Assembly: GCF_024372725.1 (NCBI RefSeq)
Contig: NZ_VOUA01000027.1
Span: 1-54,121, forward strand
Direction of reading: 5' to 3'
Source: Methanosarcina sp. KYL-1
Lineage (GTDB): Archaea > Halobacteriota > Methanosarcinia > Methanosarcinales > Methanosarcinaceae
Length of the DNA: 54,121 nucleotides
Shown: piece by piece, positions 24,721-33,379 of the stretch
Layout of the letters: each line of letters begins with the position of its first letter
Position numbering within the stretch: position 1 is the first letter of the stretch
Made by a program: the position numbers and the translations under genes
The notes under the pieces: model-generated
What the model was told of the DNA's origin: nothing
Seen by the model: the letters and a program-made list of their open reading frames with translations, nothing else
Database searches by the model: none

Positions 24721-26628
24721 TCAGAGGAACTTTGGCCTTGCAGAAAGGTATTTTGCCAGAGGCAGCTTCCTGTATGGCTTGTCCCCGATCTCGCCTTTGA
24801 TCCTTGCATAGAGCTCTTCAGGCGTCATCTGGACTTTCTTTGGCTTGTCCTGTTCCGACTCGGCCCGAATGGTCACGTTGATGGTGCCTTCCTCGACTTC
24901 TTTGTCCCCGATGACCACCACGTAGGGAACCCATTCCCTGCCGGCTTCCCTGACCTTTTTCCCGATGGAAAGGTCGCGGTCGTCGATGTCGACCCTGCAG
25001 TCCAGTTTCTTTGAAACTTCCTCGGCAAAGTCCATGTGCTTTTCGGAAACCGTCACGATCCTGACCTGGGTGGGGGAAAGCCAGACCGGAAACATGGGGA
25101 CTTTTCCTTCTTCGGTTTCCATGGCTGCCTTTTCCAGGAGGGCGTAGATGCAGCGCTCGATTGCCCCGCTCGGGGAGCAGTGGAGCACGGTCGGCCTCTC
25201 GGTCTTGCCGTCTGGGCTTACGTATGAAATATCGTAGCGCTCAGCGTTTTCCACGTCGATCTGGACGGTGGAAAGGGCGCTTGCCTTGGCCAGGGCGTCT
25301 ACGAAGTTGAACTCGAACTTGAGCACGAAGTAGAAGAAGCGGGTGTCCCACATCTCCACAAGCACCGGCTTGTTGACGGTCTGTGCCATGCTTACGACCA
25401 GGTCCTTGTTGGACTCATAAAAGTCCTTCGTAAAGCGGATGGCTACTTCATAGTCGTCAACAAAGATCCCCATGTTCTCGAGCACGCTGATGCAGAGGTC
25501 GTACTGCTGCTTGAACTGGTTAACGGCCTGGTCCATGTCCTCGCAGAGGGTGTGCATATCCGGCATGGTAAAAGCCCTCAGTCTCCTCAAGCCCACGAGT
25601 TCGCCCCGCTGCTCCTTCCTGAAACTGTAGCGGGTCATTTCGATCATCCTCATTGGTAGGTTCTTGTAGGAGATCGTCATGTCGTGGTTCATAAGGAACT
25701 GCCCGAAGCAGGCTGCAAAGCGCAGGAACATCTGCCGCTTGTCCGACTCGATGGAGTACTGCCTTGCCGGGAAGCGGTCCAGGTACTTCTTCAGGGTCGG
25801 GTGGTTCATGTCGTACATCAGGGGGGTCTCGACTTCCATGGCCCCGAAATCGGTTGCAACGTCAAGCACGTAGTTTTCCATGAGGGACTTGACAAGCCGG
25901 CCTTTGGGGTAGTAGCGCATGTTCCCCGAGTCGGACCCGGGCTCGTAGTCCGCAAGCTCAAGCCTCCGCATGAGTTCCACATGGGGAGGAGCCCGCTCAA
26001 CTGCCCTGCTCTTGGAAATTTCGTAATTTACAAACTGCTGGAGTTTTGGGTAGGGGGTGAGGTCAAAGCCCTCGACTTCATGGAGTTCCCCGTCGGGGGT
26101 CAGGATGCGCCAGTAAGACCTGGCAGTACCCTCGGCTTTAAGGGCTTCGGAAACCACTTCCTCCTTTTCCCCGGCAGGTGCGGCCTTGCCTGCTGCAGGG
26201 GCTGCACCCTCGGGGCTGATGCTTCTGGAGAGTTCGGAAAGGGGGTGTCCCTTGCAGCTGATCTTAAAGGCCTTATACCAGCCGAAAGGTGCCCTCTTGA
26301 CCTCGTATTTGCCTGAAAGGGCGGTTTCAATGCCTTTTAAGACCTGCACCGCGACCTTCGGGGAGGAAAGGTCCGAACTCAGGTGTGCATACGGATAGAG
26401 CATGATGCTGTCGGTTTTGACCTGGGCTGCGACCTTTTCGATTTCCGCGACAGCCTTTTCTACGGTTTCATCCGGGTTGGATTCGTCTACGCTCTCCACA
26501 GCCATGAAAGCTGTGAGGGCCTCCTCAAGCCTGCCGGATTTTAAAGACTCTTCTATTTTTTCAGCAACTGGGGTTTGTTTTTTGGTTTCGTATTCAATAT
26601 AATCAGAGTGAATGAGTAATAACTGCAT
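24721..26628 (-). CDS. thrS: Threonyl-tRNA synthetase, archaeal type
   Basis: 635 residues, attaching threonine to tRNA-Thr. The N-terminal 145 residues ([14 protein letters not shown], then [15 protein letters not shown]) are the archaeal editing domain, related to D-aminoacyl-tRNA deacylase. A short A/G/E-rich linker leads to the class II catalytic core: motif 2 [29 protein letters not shown], and motif 3 [14 protein letters not shown]. The C-terminal anticodon-binding domain starts near [13 protein letters not shown] zinc-binding Cys lies in RFAACFGQ. Single gene, 376-bp non-coding region upstream. Confidence 0.97.
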   Translation of the reverse strand: MQLLLIHSDYIEYETKKQTPVAEKIEESLKSGRLEEALTAFMAVESVDESNPDETVEKAVAEIEKVAAQVKTDSIMLYPYAHLSSDLSSPKVAVQVLKGIETALSGKYEVKRAPFGWYKAFKISCKGHPLSELSRSISPEGAAPAAGKAAPAGEKEEVVSEALKAEGTARSYWRILTPDGELHEVEGFDLTPYPKLQQFVNYEISKSRAVERAPPHVELMRRLELADYEPGSDSGNMRYYPKGRLVKSLMENYVLDVATDFGAMEVETPLMYDMNHPTLKKYLDRFPARQYSIESDKRQMFLRFAACFGQFLMNHDMTISYKNLPMRMIEMTRYSFRKEQRGELVGLRRLRAFTMPDMHTLCEDMDQAVNQFKQQYDLCISVLENMGIFVDDYEVAIRFTKDFYESNKDLVVSMAQTVNKPVLVEMWDTRFFYFVLKFEFNFVDALAKASALSTVQIDVENAERYDISYVSPDGKTERPTVLHCSPSGAIERCIYALLEKAAMETEEGKVPMFPVWLSPTQVRIVTVSEKHMDFAEEVSKKLDCRVDIDDRDLSIGKKVREAGREWVPYVVVIGDKEVEEGTINVTIRAESEQDKPKKVQMTPEELYARIKGEIGDKPYRKLPLAKYLSARPKFL

Positions 26629-26927
26629 TCCATCACCTGTGTTACTCCAAAGCCCTGGAATTTCGGTTCCAGATTAAGCAAAGTTCGTTGATTAATTATT
26701 TGATTCCCTGCCGCCTGTACCTGTCGGCAGATCCTGTTTATGGAAATGAAAGAAGAATGTATGACAGTCCTAACACCCTACAATGATATAAAGCAATCCC
26801 TTTTGCCTGATATTCATTTTTGCCGGGCCCGAAAAAGCGTTAATTTCCATTTATTTTTTCAGGCCCTTTCAGGCTGTCCCTGTATCCTCCTTTGAACTTC
26901 TTTAGACTGCTATCTCTTTGAACCTTT

Positions 26928-27001
26928 TATATCTCCAACCTTTATAGCTTGACCTTTATAGCTTAACCATTATAGCTCGACTTTTATAGCTCAACCCTTA
27001 T
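26928..27001. repeat. 16-17-bp degenerate tandem repeats
   Basis: TTTATAGCTTGACC, TTTATAGCTTAACC, ATTATAGCTCGAC and TTTATAGCTCAACC occur in series, ending at the stop of the permease gene. The remaining 26629-26927 is AT-rich promoter DNA of thrS with no gene seen. Confidence 0.75.
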
Positions 27002-27004
27002 CCT

Positions 27005-28123
27005 TCACTCAGCTTTCCCTACAGGCTCAGCCCTGCAGGAGCTTCCGGGGTTTGTGAGTTCCGGGTCCTGGTCCCTTGCCTGCCCGGGGCGGATGTTTTC
27101 CTGGTAGATCTTGTAGGCTGCAACCAGGGCGCCCAGCAGGATTGGGGCTGCAAAAAAGCCTGCAACCCCCCCAACAAAAGCCCCGCCCAGAAAAGCCAGC
27201 ATAAGGAGCATGGGATGAATCTTTGACTTATAGCTGGTAAGGAAAGGCCGGAGAAGCAGCTCGGGAGGCCCGTAGATTACAAGGGAGGAAACCACGAAAA
27301 AGAGGAGGGCACTGTCAAAACCGTACTCGAAATAGCGCAGCACGGACAGCGGCACAAGCACCATATACCCGGCAAACAGCGGTATTATGGAAGCTATAAA
27401 GATAAGGGTTGCAAGTGCCAGCACGTGGGGGAGCCCGAAAGCATAGAGAACCACAACCGAGGTCACGCTTACAAAGAGTGCGGCATAGGCATTGCCTATG
27501 AAAATGCCCTTGAGTATAAGGTCAAGGTGGGCAAAATAACGGTTTACGGTGCCCTGGTACTCCCCTGGAACCACGGAGAGCATGGCGCAGTAGAGCCTGT
27601 CCCCATCGGCAAGCAGGAAGTAGCAGAAGAAAATCGAGACTATGAAATTTATGGCAAAAAGCCCGATGCTCTGGGCATAGGAAACCAGCCCGATGCTGCC
27701 AAAAGCCGGGAGCAGGGAGGAAAAAAGGTTCCAGACAACCGTATTTATCCTTTCGAGGTACATTTCCGGGATATCCAGGGAGCGCACGAAATCAAAGATC
27801 CCGCCCAAGACTGCCGCCTGGTGGTCAATAATCCAGGATATCTGGTTCAGGATCTCAACAATCCCTGCCCCGATAATGAATATAATAGGAATGAAAATGC
27901 AGAGGCTGGCGACCATGGACCCCAGTTTTTTGCGGGTTTTAAATTTCATGCGGATGGGCCGGGCAATGTAGGCAAAGACGAGCCCGAGCACGATTCCGTC
28001 TGCAAGGGGCAGCAGGATCAAAAAGGCAAAATAAAGCAGCACAGCTACTGCAAGGGCCGCTCCGATCTTCCAGCGGCTGGCAATCAGCTGGCTAACACCG
28101 TCAGGGGGTTGATTTAATAACAT
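27005..28123 (-). CDS. AI-2E/PerM-family permease (UPF0118)
   Basis: 372-residue polytopic membrane protein. The first helix pair is AALAVAVLLYFAFLILLPLADGIVLGLVFAYI. A large amphipathic extracytoplasmic part follows, then the signature C-terminal half: VLALATLIFIASIIPLFAGYMVLVPLS, then VIYGPPELLLRPFLTSYKSKIHPMLLMLAFLGG. The family includes AI-2 exporters and Na+/H+ antiporters; the substrate here is unknown. The C-terminal tail is hydrophilic. Upstream are two repeat arrays, so the promoter lies within or beyond them. Confidence 0.9.
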   Translation of the reverse strand: MLLNQPPDGVSQLIASRWKIGAALAVAVLLYFAFLILLPLADGIVLGLVFAYIARPIRMKFKTRKKLGSMVASLCIFIPIIFIIGAGIVEILNQISWIIDHQAAVLGGIFDFVRSLDIPEMYLERINTVVWNLFSSLLPAFGSIGLVSYAQSIGLFAINFIVSIFFCYFLLADGDRLYCAMLSVVPGEYQGTVNRYFAHLDLILKGIFIGNAYAALFVSVTSVVVLYAFGLPHVLALATLIFIASIIPLFAGYMVLVPLSVLRYFEYGFDSALLFFVVSSLVIYGPPELLLRPFLTSYKSKIHPMLLMLAFLGGAFVGGVAGFFAAPILLGALVAAYKIYQENIRPGQARDQDPELTNPGSSCRAEPVGKAE

Positions 28124-28149
28124 TCTTCAGTTCCGTTGAAAATCTTATT

Positions 28150-28270
28150 ACAATGAAGCAGGCACTTTAAAGTGTATTTCAAGTCAGTGCTTCAAATGAG
28201 CATTTCAAATGGGTATTTAAGGCGAGTATTTAGGGCAAGTCTTTCAAGCAAGCATTTTAAGCAAGTGTCC
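28150..28270. repeat. 13-14-bp degenerate repeats upstream of the permease
   Basis: A run of units like AAATGAGCATTTC, AAATGGGTATTTA, AGGCGAGTATTTA and AAGCAAGCATTTT, about eight in a row. Confidence 0.65.
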
Positions 28271-28399
28271 TGCTGGAAAACAATAAGGAAATATAATTAG
28301 GAACTATTTAAAAATATCATAGAATGGGAACCCGGAATGGAAATATTTTGTGAGATCACGGGAGTATTTTGCAAACGGCTTATTCCCACCTGAGAACCC

Positions 28400-28543
28400 G
28401 GGCTTTCCACTGTTCAAGCTTTCGAATATTTAAGCTTTCGAATATTTAAGCTTTCGAATATTTAAGCTTTCGAATATTTAAGCTTTCGAATATTTAAGCT
28501 TTCGAATATTCAAGCTTTTGACTGTTCAAGTTGTCGAATGCTC
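28400..28543. repeat. 16-bp tandem repeat, nine copies, touching the stop of the PAPS-reductase-like gene
   Basis: Unit AAGCTTTCGAATATTT. Six near-perfect copies start at 28416, 28432, 28448, 28464, 28480 and 28496, flanked by one diverged copy before and two after. The last overlaps the stop codon at 28542. Each unit is AT-rich with an AAGCTT and a TTCGAA palindrome. Confidence 0.9.
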
Positions 28544-31016
28544 AAACCTTTAACCTTGCATCAAAATCAGGCACAAGCTTCTTGAAATACTTTGTCACAA
28601 CACATGACTCCGTACATTTCCCGCACCTGATACAGGCTTCGCTAACATGAGGCCCTTTTTCATCTATCGAAACCGCTCCCACAGGACAGGCTTTCACACA
28701 GATCCCGCAGTGGGTGCAGCGGGAAAGGCGGACCAGCTGTTTTGCTGCTTCCTTAAAAAGGGAGATTGCTTTTTCTTTTGTTTCCGAGCTCACAAGCAGG
28801 TTCCCGTTGGAGAAGAACTTCACGGTCCCGGAACCGGTCCTGACCAGCAGCATGCCCAGTTCTTCAGCGTAGACTGCAGGCCCCAGCACGTTCAGGAAGG
28901 CGGCAGCTTCTTTCAGCCTTATGCCTCTTACCCCGGCTTCCACGGAAAAGCCTCCGGCCCTGCAGGGGGAAATGCCTGACACAACTTCGATTTCAAAGGC
29001 TTCGGCTTTTTCTTCCGGAAGGACGGAAATTCCCAGCTCTTCGGCCAGCTTCAGCATCTTGGGGGGAAGTTCCTTCCAGCGCCAGAACCCGTGCTCGACA
29101 AACTTTTCCGAAAGCCCCCTGGCTTTTGCCCAGTCCAGCAGGAAAGCGTCCCATTTAGCATACATCTCAGGGTGAAGTGCCTTAACCCTTTCATATTCGG
29201 CAGCCAGGGCCGAGGGGCAGAGCCAGCACCCCACCCTCTCGAAACCCTGGTCGTAAAGGGGGTTGTAGGCAAGCCCGCGCCAGTGGATATAGAGCCAGAC
29301 CTCAAGCGCCCGCCAGTCCCGGATCGGGAAGATGTTGAGCTGGTTCGGGACAAAGGGATTGGTCTCGCTTGCAGCAATCCTGGCCCTTGAGAAAGACTCG
29401 TGCTTCCTTTTCCCGTCCACGGTAAGATAAGCCACTGCATCCTGTTTTTCCTGCAGGTTCTCCTGTCCTTTCTTCTGTCTGTTTTCCTGCCCACTCTCCC
29501 CTCCGCGAAGGGTACATGCGCCTTTTCCCGTTTCCAGGTCCCCTGCCGAAGCCAGTTTGCAGACCTTACAGCACCAGCGGAAGTCCTTTGCAGGAGGCCC
29601 GAACCTTTCCACGTTCTCCCAGAAAGCAGACCCCGCACCCATTTCCTCGAAGGGAACTTTCGCCTCCCGGCAAAAGCTCCGGGCAAACTCGACCGTCTCC
29701 GGGAATTCTATCCCGGTGTTCAGGAAAAAAGCCTTAAACTCCCTCTGCTTGAGGGCTGCCCGCGTCAGGTCGAGCACGACCAGGCTGTCTTTTCCCCCGC
29801 TGAAGGAGACATATACCGGAAGCTGGCTGTACTCCCTGCGGAAAGCAATCCCCCGGATGGTGTTGATGGCATTTTTCCCAAGGGCCTGCAGGTGCTTCCG
29901 GTTCGCCTCGATGCAGGCTGCAAGGCCAGGCACCTTCGGGTGCAGGGCCGCATCCCCACTGTCAATCTTCCTGATCCTGATGACCTTTTTCCCGGCTTCG
30001 GGGGAGTTCTCCGCTTCTTGCGGGACTCCTGCTTTTGAGGAATTCTCCGTTTCTGGCAGGACTCCGGTTTCGGGGCTGGTTTCAGGACTGGTTTCAGGAC
30101 TGGTTTCAGGACTGGTTTCGATAACTGCAAAATCCCTGCCGTCAATGTAAGAAATCCCGTACCCGCTAAGGCTGCCAGCAACCACCAGGACGAAGTCCCC
30201 TGCCCTGATATCTTCGGAAAAAGCCTCAACAAGCCCGGCACCCACATTTTTCCCGTTCAGATGCCTGTTTTTCGCTTTTTTCAGCTCGACTTTTTTTCCT
30301 GCCCCATGCTGCAGGAGTAGCTTTGCTCCTTCCACGGAAGGCTCAAACACGTAGTCCATTTTCGAAAGCTCAAAGCGCAGCACCCCAAAATGCAGCCCGT
30401 CAACTATGATTTCATCGGTCTTGTCCTCCCCCGGGATTTTATTCAGGAGGATTATCCGGTCTCCCAGGGGGTCGCAGCCGAAATCCGAAACGAGCTTTCC
30501 GGACAGGACTTCCTTTTCGTAAGGGGAACAGAAACGGACGTCTGCAGGCTGGGAAAGGGGAAGCGTAACTCCGGCTTTTCCGCATGCCCCGCATTCCTCA
30601 CCTATCAGGGGCAGGTTGCACTCCCGGCACCAGAAAATGCTGTCGTTTTCATATTCAAAGCGTCCGGAATCCTTTTTTCCGGAGGGAGGCTTTCCGGAAG
30701 GAGTCTTTTTAGATGGAGCTTTTCCGGAAGGAGCTTTTCCAGAGAAAGCCTTTTCAGAAGAAGATTTTCCAGAGGAAGATTTTCCAGAAGAAGATTTTCC
30801 AGAGGAAGATTTTCCAGAAGAAGATTTTCCAGAGGAATACTTTCCTGAAGGAGTTTCATCGTAGCGCTTTTTTGCGCTGCTGCCCCTGTCAGGCGAAGGC
30901 TTTCTTGCCATTTCCGGGGTATTTCTGGCAGAAGCTCCGGAACTTTTCCCTACCTGGGTGTTCTGGCTCTGCTTATTCGGGCGCTGGGCCCTTGAGTTTT
31001 CTTTTTTCTGTTGCAT
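28542..31016 (-). CDS. PAPS-reductase-like ATP-pyrophosphatase with zinc ribbon, PUA-like region and C-terminal ferredoxin
   Basis: About 824 residues from the ATG at 31016 (an in-frame GTG lies at 31025). Positions below count from that GTG. Residues 58-120 are a low-complexity SSGKS-type pentapeptide repeat. A zinc ribbon follows (C133, C136, C145, C148), then a PUA-like RNA-binding region (about 160-300) and a second repeat linker (ETSPETSP..., 303-345). The PP-loop ATPase has SGGKDS at 409-414 and a cysteine-rich FRWCCKVCK. A two-[4Fe-4S] ferredoxin ends the protein (CTHCGICVKACP and CIRCGKCTESC). Methanogens carry this family; a role in sulfur transfer or tRNA thiolation is more plausible than sulfate assimilation. 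Unproven. Confidence 0.85.
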   Translation of the reverse strand: MQQKKENSRAQRPNKQSQNTQVGKSSGASARNTPEMARKPSPDRGSSAKKRYDETPSGKYSSGKSSSGKSSSGKSSSGKSSSGKSSSEKAFSGKAPSGKAPSKKTPSGKPPSGKKDSGRFEYENDSIFWCRECNLPLIGEECGACGKAGVTLPLSQPADVRFCSPYEKEVLSGKLVSDFGCDPLGDRIILLNKIPGEDKTDEIIVDGLHFGVLRFELSKMDYVFEPSVEGAKLLLQHGAGKKVELKKAKNRHLNGKNVGAGLVEAFSEDIRAGDFVLVVAGSLSGYGISYIDGRDFAVIETSPETSPETSPETSPETGVLPETENSSKAGVPQEAENSPEAGKKVIRIRKIDSGDAALHPKVPGLAACIEANRKHLQALGKNAINTIRGIAFRREYSQLPVYVSFSGGKDSLVVLDLTRAALKQREFKAFFLNTGIEFPETVEFARSFCREAKVPFEEMGAGSAFWENVERFGPPAKDFRWCCKVCKLASAGDLETGKGACTLRGGESGQENRQKKGQENLQEKQDAVAYLTVDGKRKHESFSRARIAASETNPFVPNQLNIFPIRDWRALEVWLYIHWRGLAYNPLYDQGFERVGCWLCPSALAAEYERVKALHPEMYAKWDAFLLDWAKARGLSEKFVEHGFWRWKELPPKMLKLAEELGISVLPEEKAEAFEIEVVSGISPCRAGGFSVEAGVRGIRLKEAAAFLNVLGPAVYAEELGMLLVRTGSGTVKFFSNGNLLVSSETKEKAISLFKEAAKQLVRLSRCTHCGICVKACPVGAVSIDEKGPHVSEACIRCGKCTESCVVTKYFKKLVPDFDARLKV
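30700..30852. repeat. 15-bp in-frame tandem repeats (SSGKS-type linker)
   Basis: Plus-strand unit GAAGATTTTCCAGAG (or AGA), repeated about seven perfect or near-perfect times and then diverging. It encodes the pentapeptide linker at the N-terminus of the PAPS-reductase-like protein. A second array, unit ACTGGTTTCAGG (12 bp, 30078-30118), encodes the ETSP linker. Confidence 0.9.
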
Positions 31017-31044
31017 GGAAAGCACTGGCCGGTGGTTAAAAGAA

Positions 31045-31195
31045 GATGGTTAAAGGTGGTAATGGTTTACTGATAGTGGTTAAAGGTGATAATGGATAAC
31101 GATGGTAACTGTAATAATGGGTAACGATGGTAACTGTGGTAATGGATAGCGATGGTACGGGTAAAGGTGGTATGGTTAGTGGTGGTATAGGTGAT
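31045..31195. repeat. Degenerate GATGGTAA-type repeats
   Basis: GGTGATAATGG, GGTAACGATGGTAACTG and GGTAATGG variants recur through this intergenic stretch (31026-31409) between divergent genes. No gene here. Confidence 0.6.
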
Positions 31196-31409
31196 TCAAA
31201 GAAAATGGTTAAGTATCTTATTGTTCAGTTTTCAGGAAGGATGCGTTTAGCGCTATATCAATATTGTGAAGGTATTGTGAAGGGTGTAAAAACAGAACTT
31301 CAAACCCAAACTTGACCATACTTATATTGTATATTTGGATAGACATAATAACCATACTTACATGTATATTAAGTTTTTTCCCAAACCCGCTACCTGAAGG
31401 TGATGCAGC

Positions 31410-32693
31410 ATGAATTACGATGTGGTCGTTGTGGGAGCCGGGCCCGTGGGCTCCACTGCCGCCCGTTCTGCGGCAGAGCATGGGGCTAGAGTCCTCCTGC
31501 TTGAAGAACACAGTTCCATAGGGTCTCCTGTAGGCTGCACAGGGCTTTTGAGCACCCGCGCAGTCGCCGAATGCGGCCTCAGGCCTTCGGAAGACTTCGT
31601 GTTCAATTCCGTGCGCGGGGCTTTTGTCCATGCCTCGGACGGGCAGATCCTGCCGATTGACGGAAAGAAGACAAAGGCATACGTGGTTTCGCGGAAAAGC
31701 TTTGACCGCACCCTCGCAGCCCGGGCTGTGGAGGAAGGGGCTGAAATTTCCCTGCGAACAAGGGCTGTGGGGCTTGATAGGGATTTTGAAAGCGGGACCT
31801 GCGGAGAAAAAGCTGACCGGAAAAGCTCTCCCACCTCTCCAGTCTCCCCAGCCTCTCCATCCTTTCCAACAAAACTCCGGGTCATCAGGAACGGCAGACC
31901 CGAGACCATAAACGCGGCCGTGGTGATAGGGGCAGACGGCGTAAAAAGCCGGGTTGCCCAGTACGCGGGCCTGGGAAAACCTGCAAGAATCCTTCCCGGA
32001 GTCCAGATCGAAGCCCCCTACACCTCCGAGGACACCGATTTTGTAGAACTGTTCCCCGGCTCCCCGGCCCCGGGCTTTTTCGCCTGGACCGTGCCCCTTG
32101 ATGAAAAGGTCTCGAGGATCGGGCTTGCGGTGGAAGCAAACCGCCTAGGGAAAGGAGAAAACCCTCTTTCCTGCCTCGAAAAGTTCCTCAGCTCAAACCC
32201 ACACCTTAAAGCCAGGTACGGAGGGGGCATGCTCGACTTCGTCATGGGCGGGATCCCCATCGGCCCCCTGGAAAAGACGTATGCGGACGGAGTCCTGGTA
32301 GCAGGAGACGCTGCAGGCCAGACGAAACCGACCTCCGGAGGCGGGGTGTATACCGGGGCTTTCGCCGCAAAGATTGCAGGAAAAGTTGCAGCCGAAGCCG
32401 CCCTTGAAGGGGACAGCTCCGCAGCCAGGCTTTCAGAATACGATCGGCTCTGGAGAAAGGGCCTGGGAAAAGAACTCGAAATCGGAATGAAAATCCACGA
32501 CTACATGGGAAAGCTGGAAGACAGGCAGTTAAACGAACTGATAGGTTCCCTGAACACCCCCCGGATACTCGATACCATCACGGAATACGGGGACATGGAC
32601 CACCCCTCGGTCCTGATGAAAAAGCTCATGCTTTCCGGAAACTCCCTGCGGCTGATGAAGGCTTTCGGCACGTTTGTCAGGACCCTTTTTTGA
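31410..32693 (+). CDS. Geranylgeranyl reductase family FAD-dependent oxidoreductase
   Basis: 427 residues. FAD motif VVVVGAGPVGSTAARSAAEHG at the N-terminus. The family signature is VGCTGLLSTRAV with Ser-rich pyrophosphate contacts, and the second FAD motif GDAAGQTKPTSGGGVYTGAF lies near 310. Members hydrogenate the double bonds of archaeal isoprenoid (di)ether lipids or related prenyl chains. A stretch at about 137-150 (KSSPTSPVSPASPSFPTK) is a low-complexity insertion. The start is supported by GAAGGTGATG upstream, with a TATA-like CATGTATATTAAG near 31361. Peripheral membrane location expected. Monocistronic; divergent from the PAPS-reductase-like gene. Confidence 0.88.
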   Translation: MNYDVVVVGAGPVGSTAARSAAEHGARVLLLEEHSSIGSPVGCTGLLSTRAVAECGLRPSEDFVFNSVRGAFVHASDGQILPIDGKKTKAYVVSRKSFDRTLAARAVEEGAEISLRTRAVGLDRDFESGTCGEKADRKSSPTSPVSPASPSFPTKLRVIRNGRPETINAAVVIGADGVKSRVAQYAGLGKPARILPGVQIEAPYTSEDTDFVELFPGSPAPGFFAWTVPLDEKVSRIGLAVEANRLGKGENPLSCLEKFLSSNPHLKARYGGGMLDFVMGGIPIGPLEKTYADGVLVAGDAAGQTKPTSGGGVYTGAFAAKIAGKVAAEAALEGDSSAARLSEYDRLWRKGLGKELEIGMKIHDYMGKLEDRQLNELIGSLNTPRILDTITEYGDMDHPSVLMKKLMLSGNSLRLMKAFGTFVRTLF

Positions 32694-32734
32694 AAAAACC
32701 GGATATTCTGAGCGTATTTTTGCAGAATACTGGA

Positions 32735-32920
32735 ATTAAGGCCTCCTGCCCCGGTAAATACATCCCTTAACCCTGTAAACCGCTTTTCAGTTCAGGCGTT
32801 ATGGGAATGAACCTGCAGCCTGCATGGAAAAATATTTTCCATTAACCCCGGAAACCGTTTTTCAGTCAAGGTGCAAGAGGATTCCCCCGCCAGCTTGCCT
32901 GGCGGCGCCTCCCCCAAAAA
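32735..32920. repeat. Dispersed repeat A, copy 1, with CCGCCAG-CTTGC-CTGGCGG hairpin
   Basis: Two successive units with CCCTGTAAACCGCTTTTCAG and CCCCGGAAACCGTTTTTCAG. The second ends with the hairpin at 32887-32905 followed by CGCCTC. The same combination recurs at 40140-40215 (inverted), 43880-44035 and 45290-45565. Confidence 0.8.
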
Positions 32921-33138
32921 AATAAGAAATAAATTCAAAAGGAATATTTTCAGGTTATAATTAAGAGATATGAAAAATATAGTTTAAGTTTTATTCATTC
33001 CTGTTTTGTTTACCTCCTATACAATTTCTATCAAATGCTTTTACTTTTTACCTTCTTTGCAGGTAGACTTCGCAGGCAGGCTTCGCAGGCCAGAACACAT
33101 ACCTGTTTTATTTTAAATTAGAATTTCAGGACATTTTT

Positions 33139-33169
33139 GGAAAACGCCGGTTGCTTCGCAACCGGTGAG
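33139..33169. repeat. Dispersed hairpin B, copy 1
   Basis: GGAAAACGCCGGTTGCTTCG, then CAACCGGTGAG. The stem is CCGGTTGC/GCAACCGG. Frame and flanks (GGAAAA before, GGTGAG after) match two other copies at 44372 and 45803, which have a different stem sequence. Confidence 0.7.
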
Positions 33170-33172
33170 TGC

Positions 33173-33345
33173 TTCGGGGTTCTGCGAAGCGAAGAAAAAA
33201 ATGGATCACTGGCGACTTAAAAACTAGAATGACACCGGACACCGGGGTTCTGCGAAGAGAAGAATAAATGGGTTGCAGGGAACTGAAAAGCTGAGAATAA
33301 TAAAGGACGCAGGGGTTCTTCAAAGAGAGGAAAAAGGAAATAAAG
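33173..33345. repeat. About 69-bp repeat, three diverged copies
   Basis: The CGGGGTTCTGCGAAGCGAAG motif recurs at about 33173, 33242 and 33311 (the last as GGGGTTCTTCAAAGAGAGG), each followed by A-rich sequence. The rest of 32694-33379 holds no supported gene. Confidence 0.65.
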
Positions 33346-33379
33346 TAAATCGGGTACTGCGGGTGAACTGAGAAACTTT

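Noticed and set aside
24357-24800. Plus-strand 147-residue protein with RTQL repeats
   Set aside because: Produced by the 12-bp array and then by the antisense of thrS; no ribosome site and no coding character outside the repeat.
28400-28543. CRISPR array
   Set aside because: Units are 16 bp and contiguous with no unique spacers. The same applies to the arrays at 24398, 39689, 44183 and 53924. No cas genes are present.
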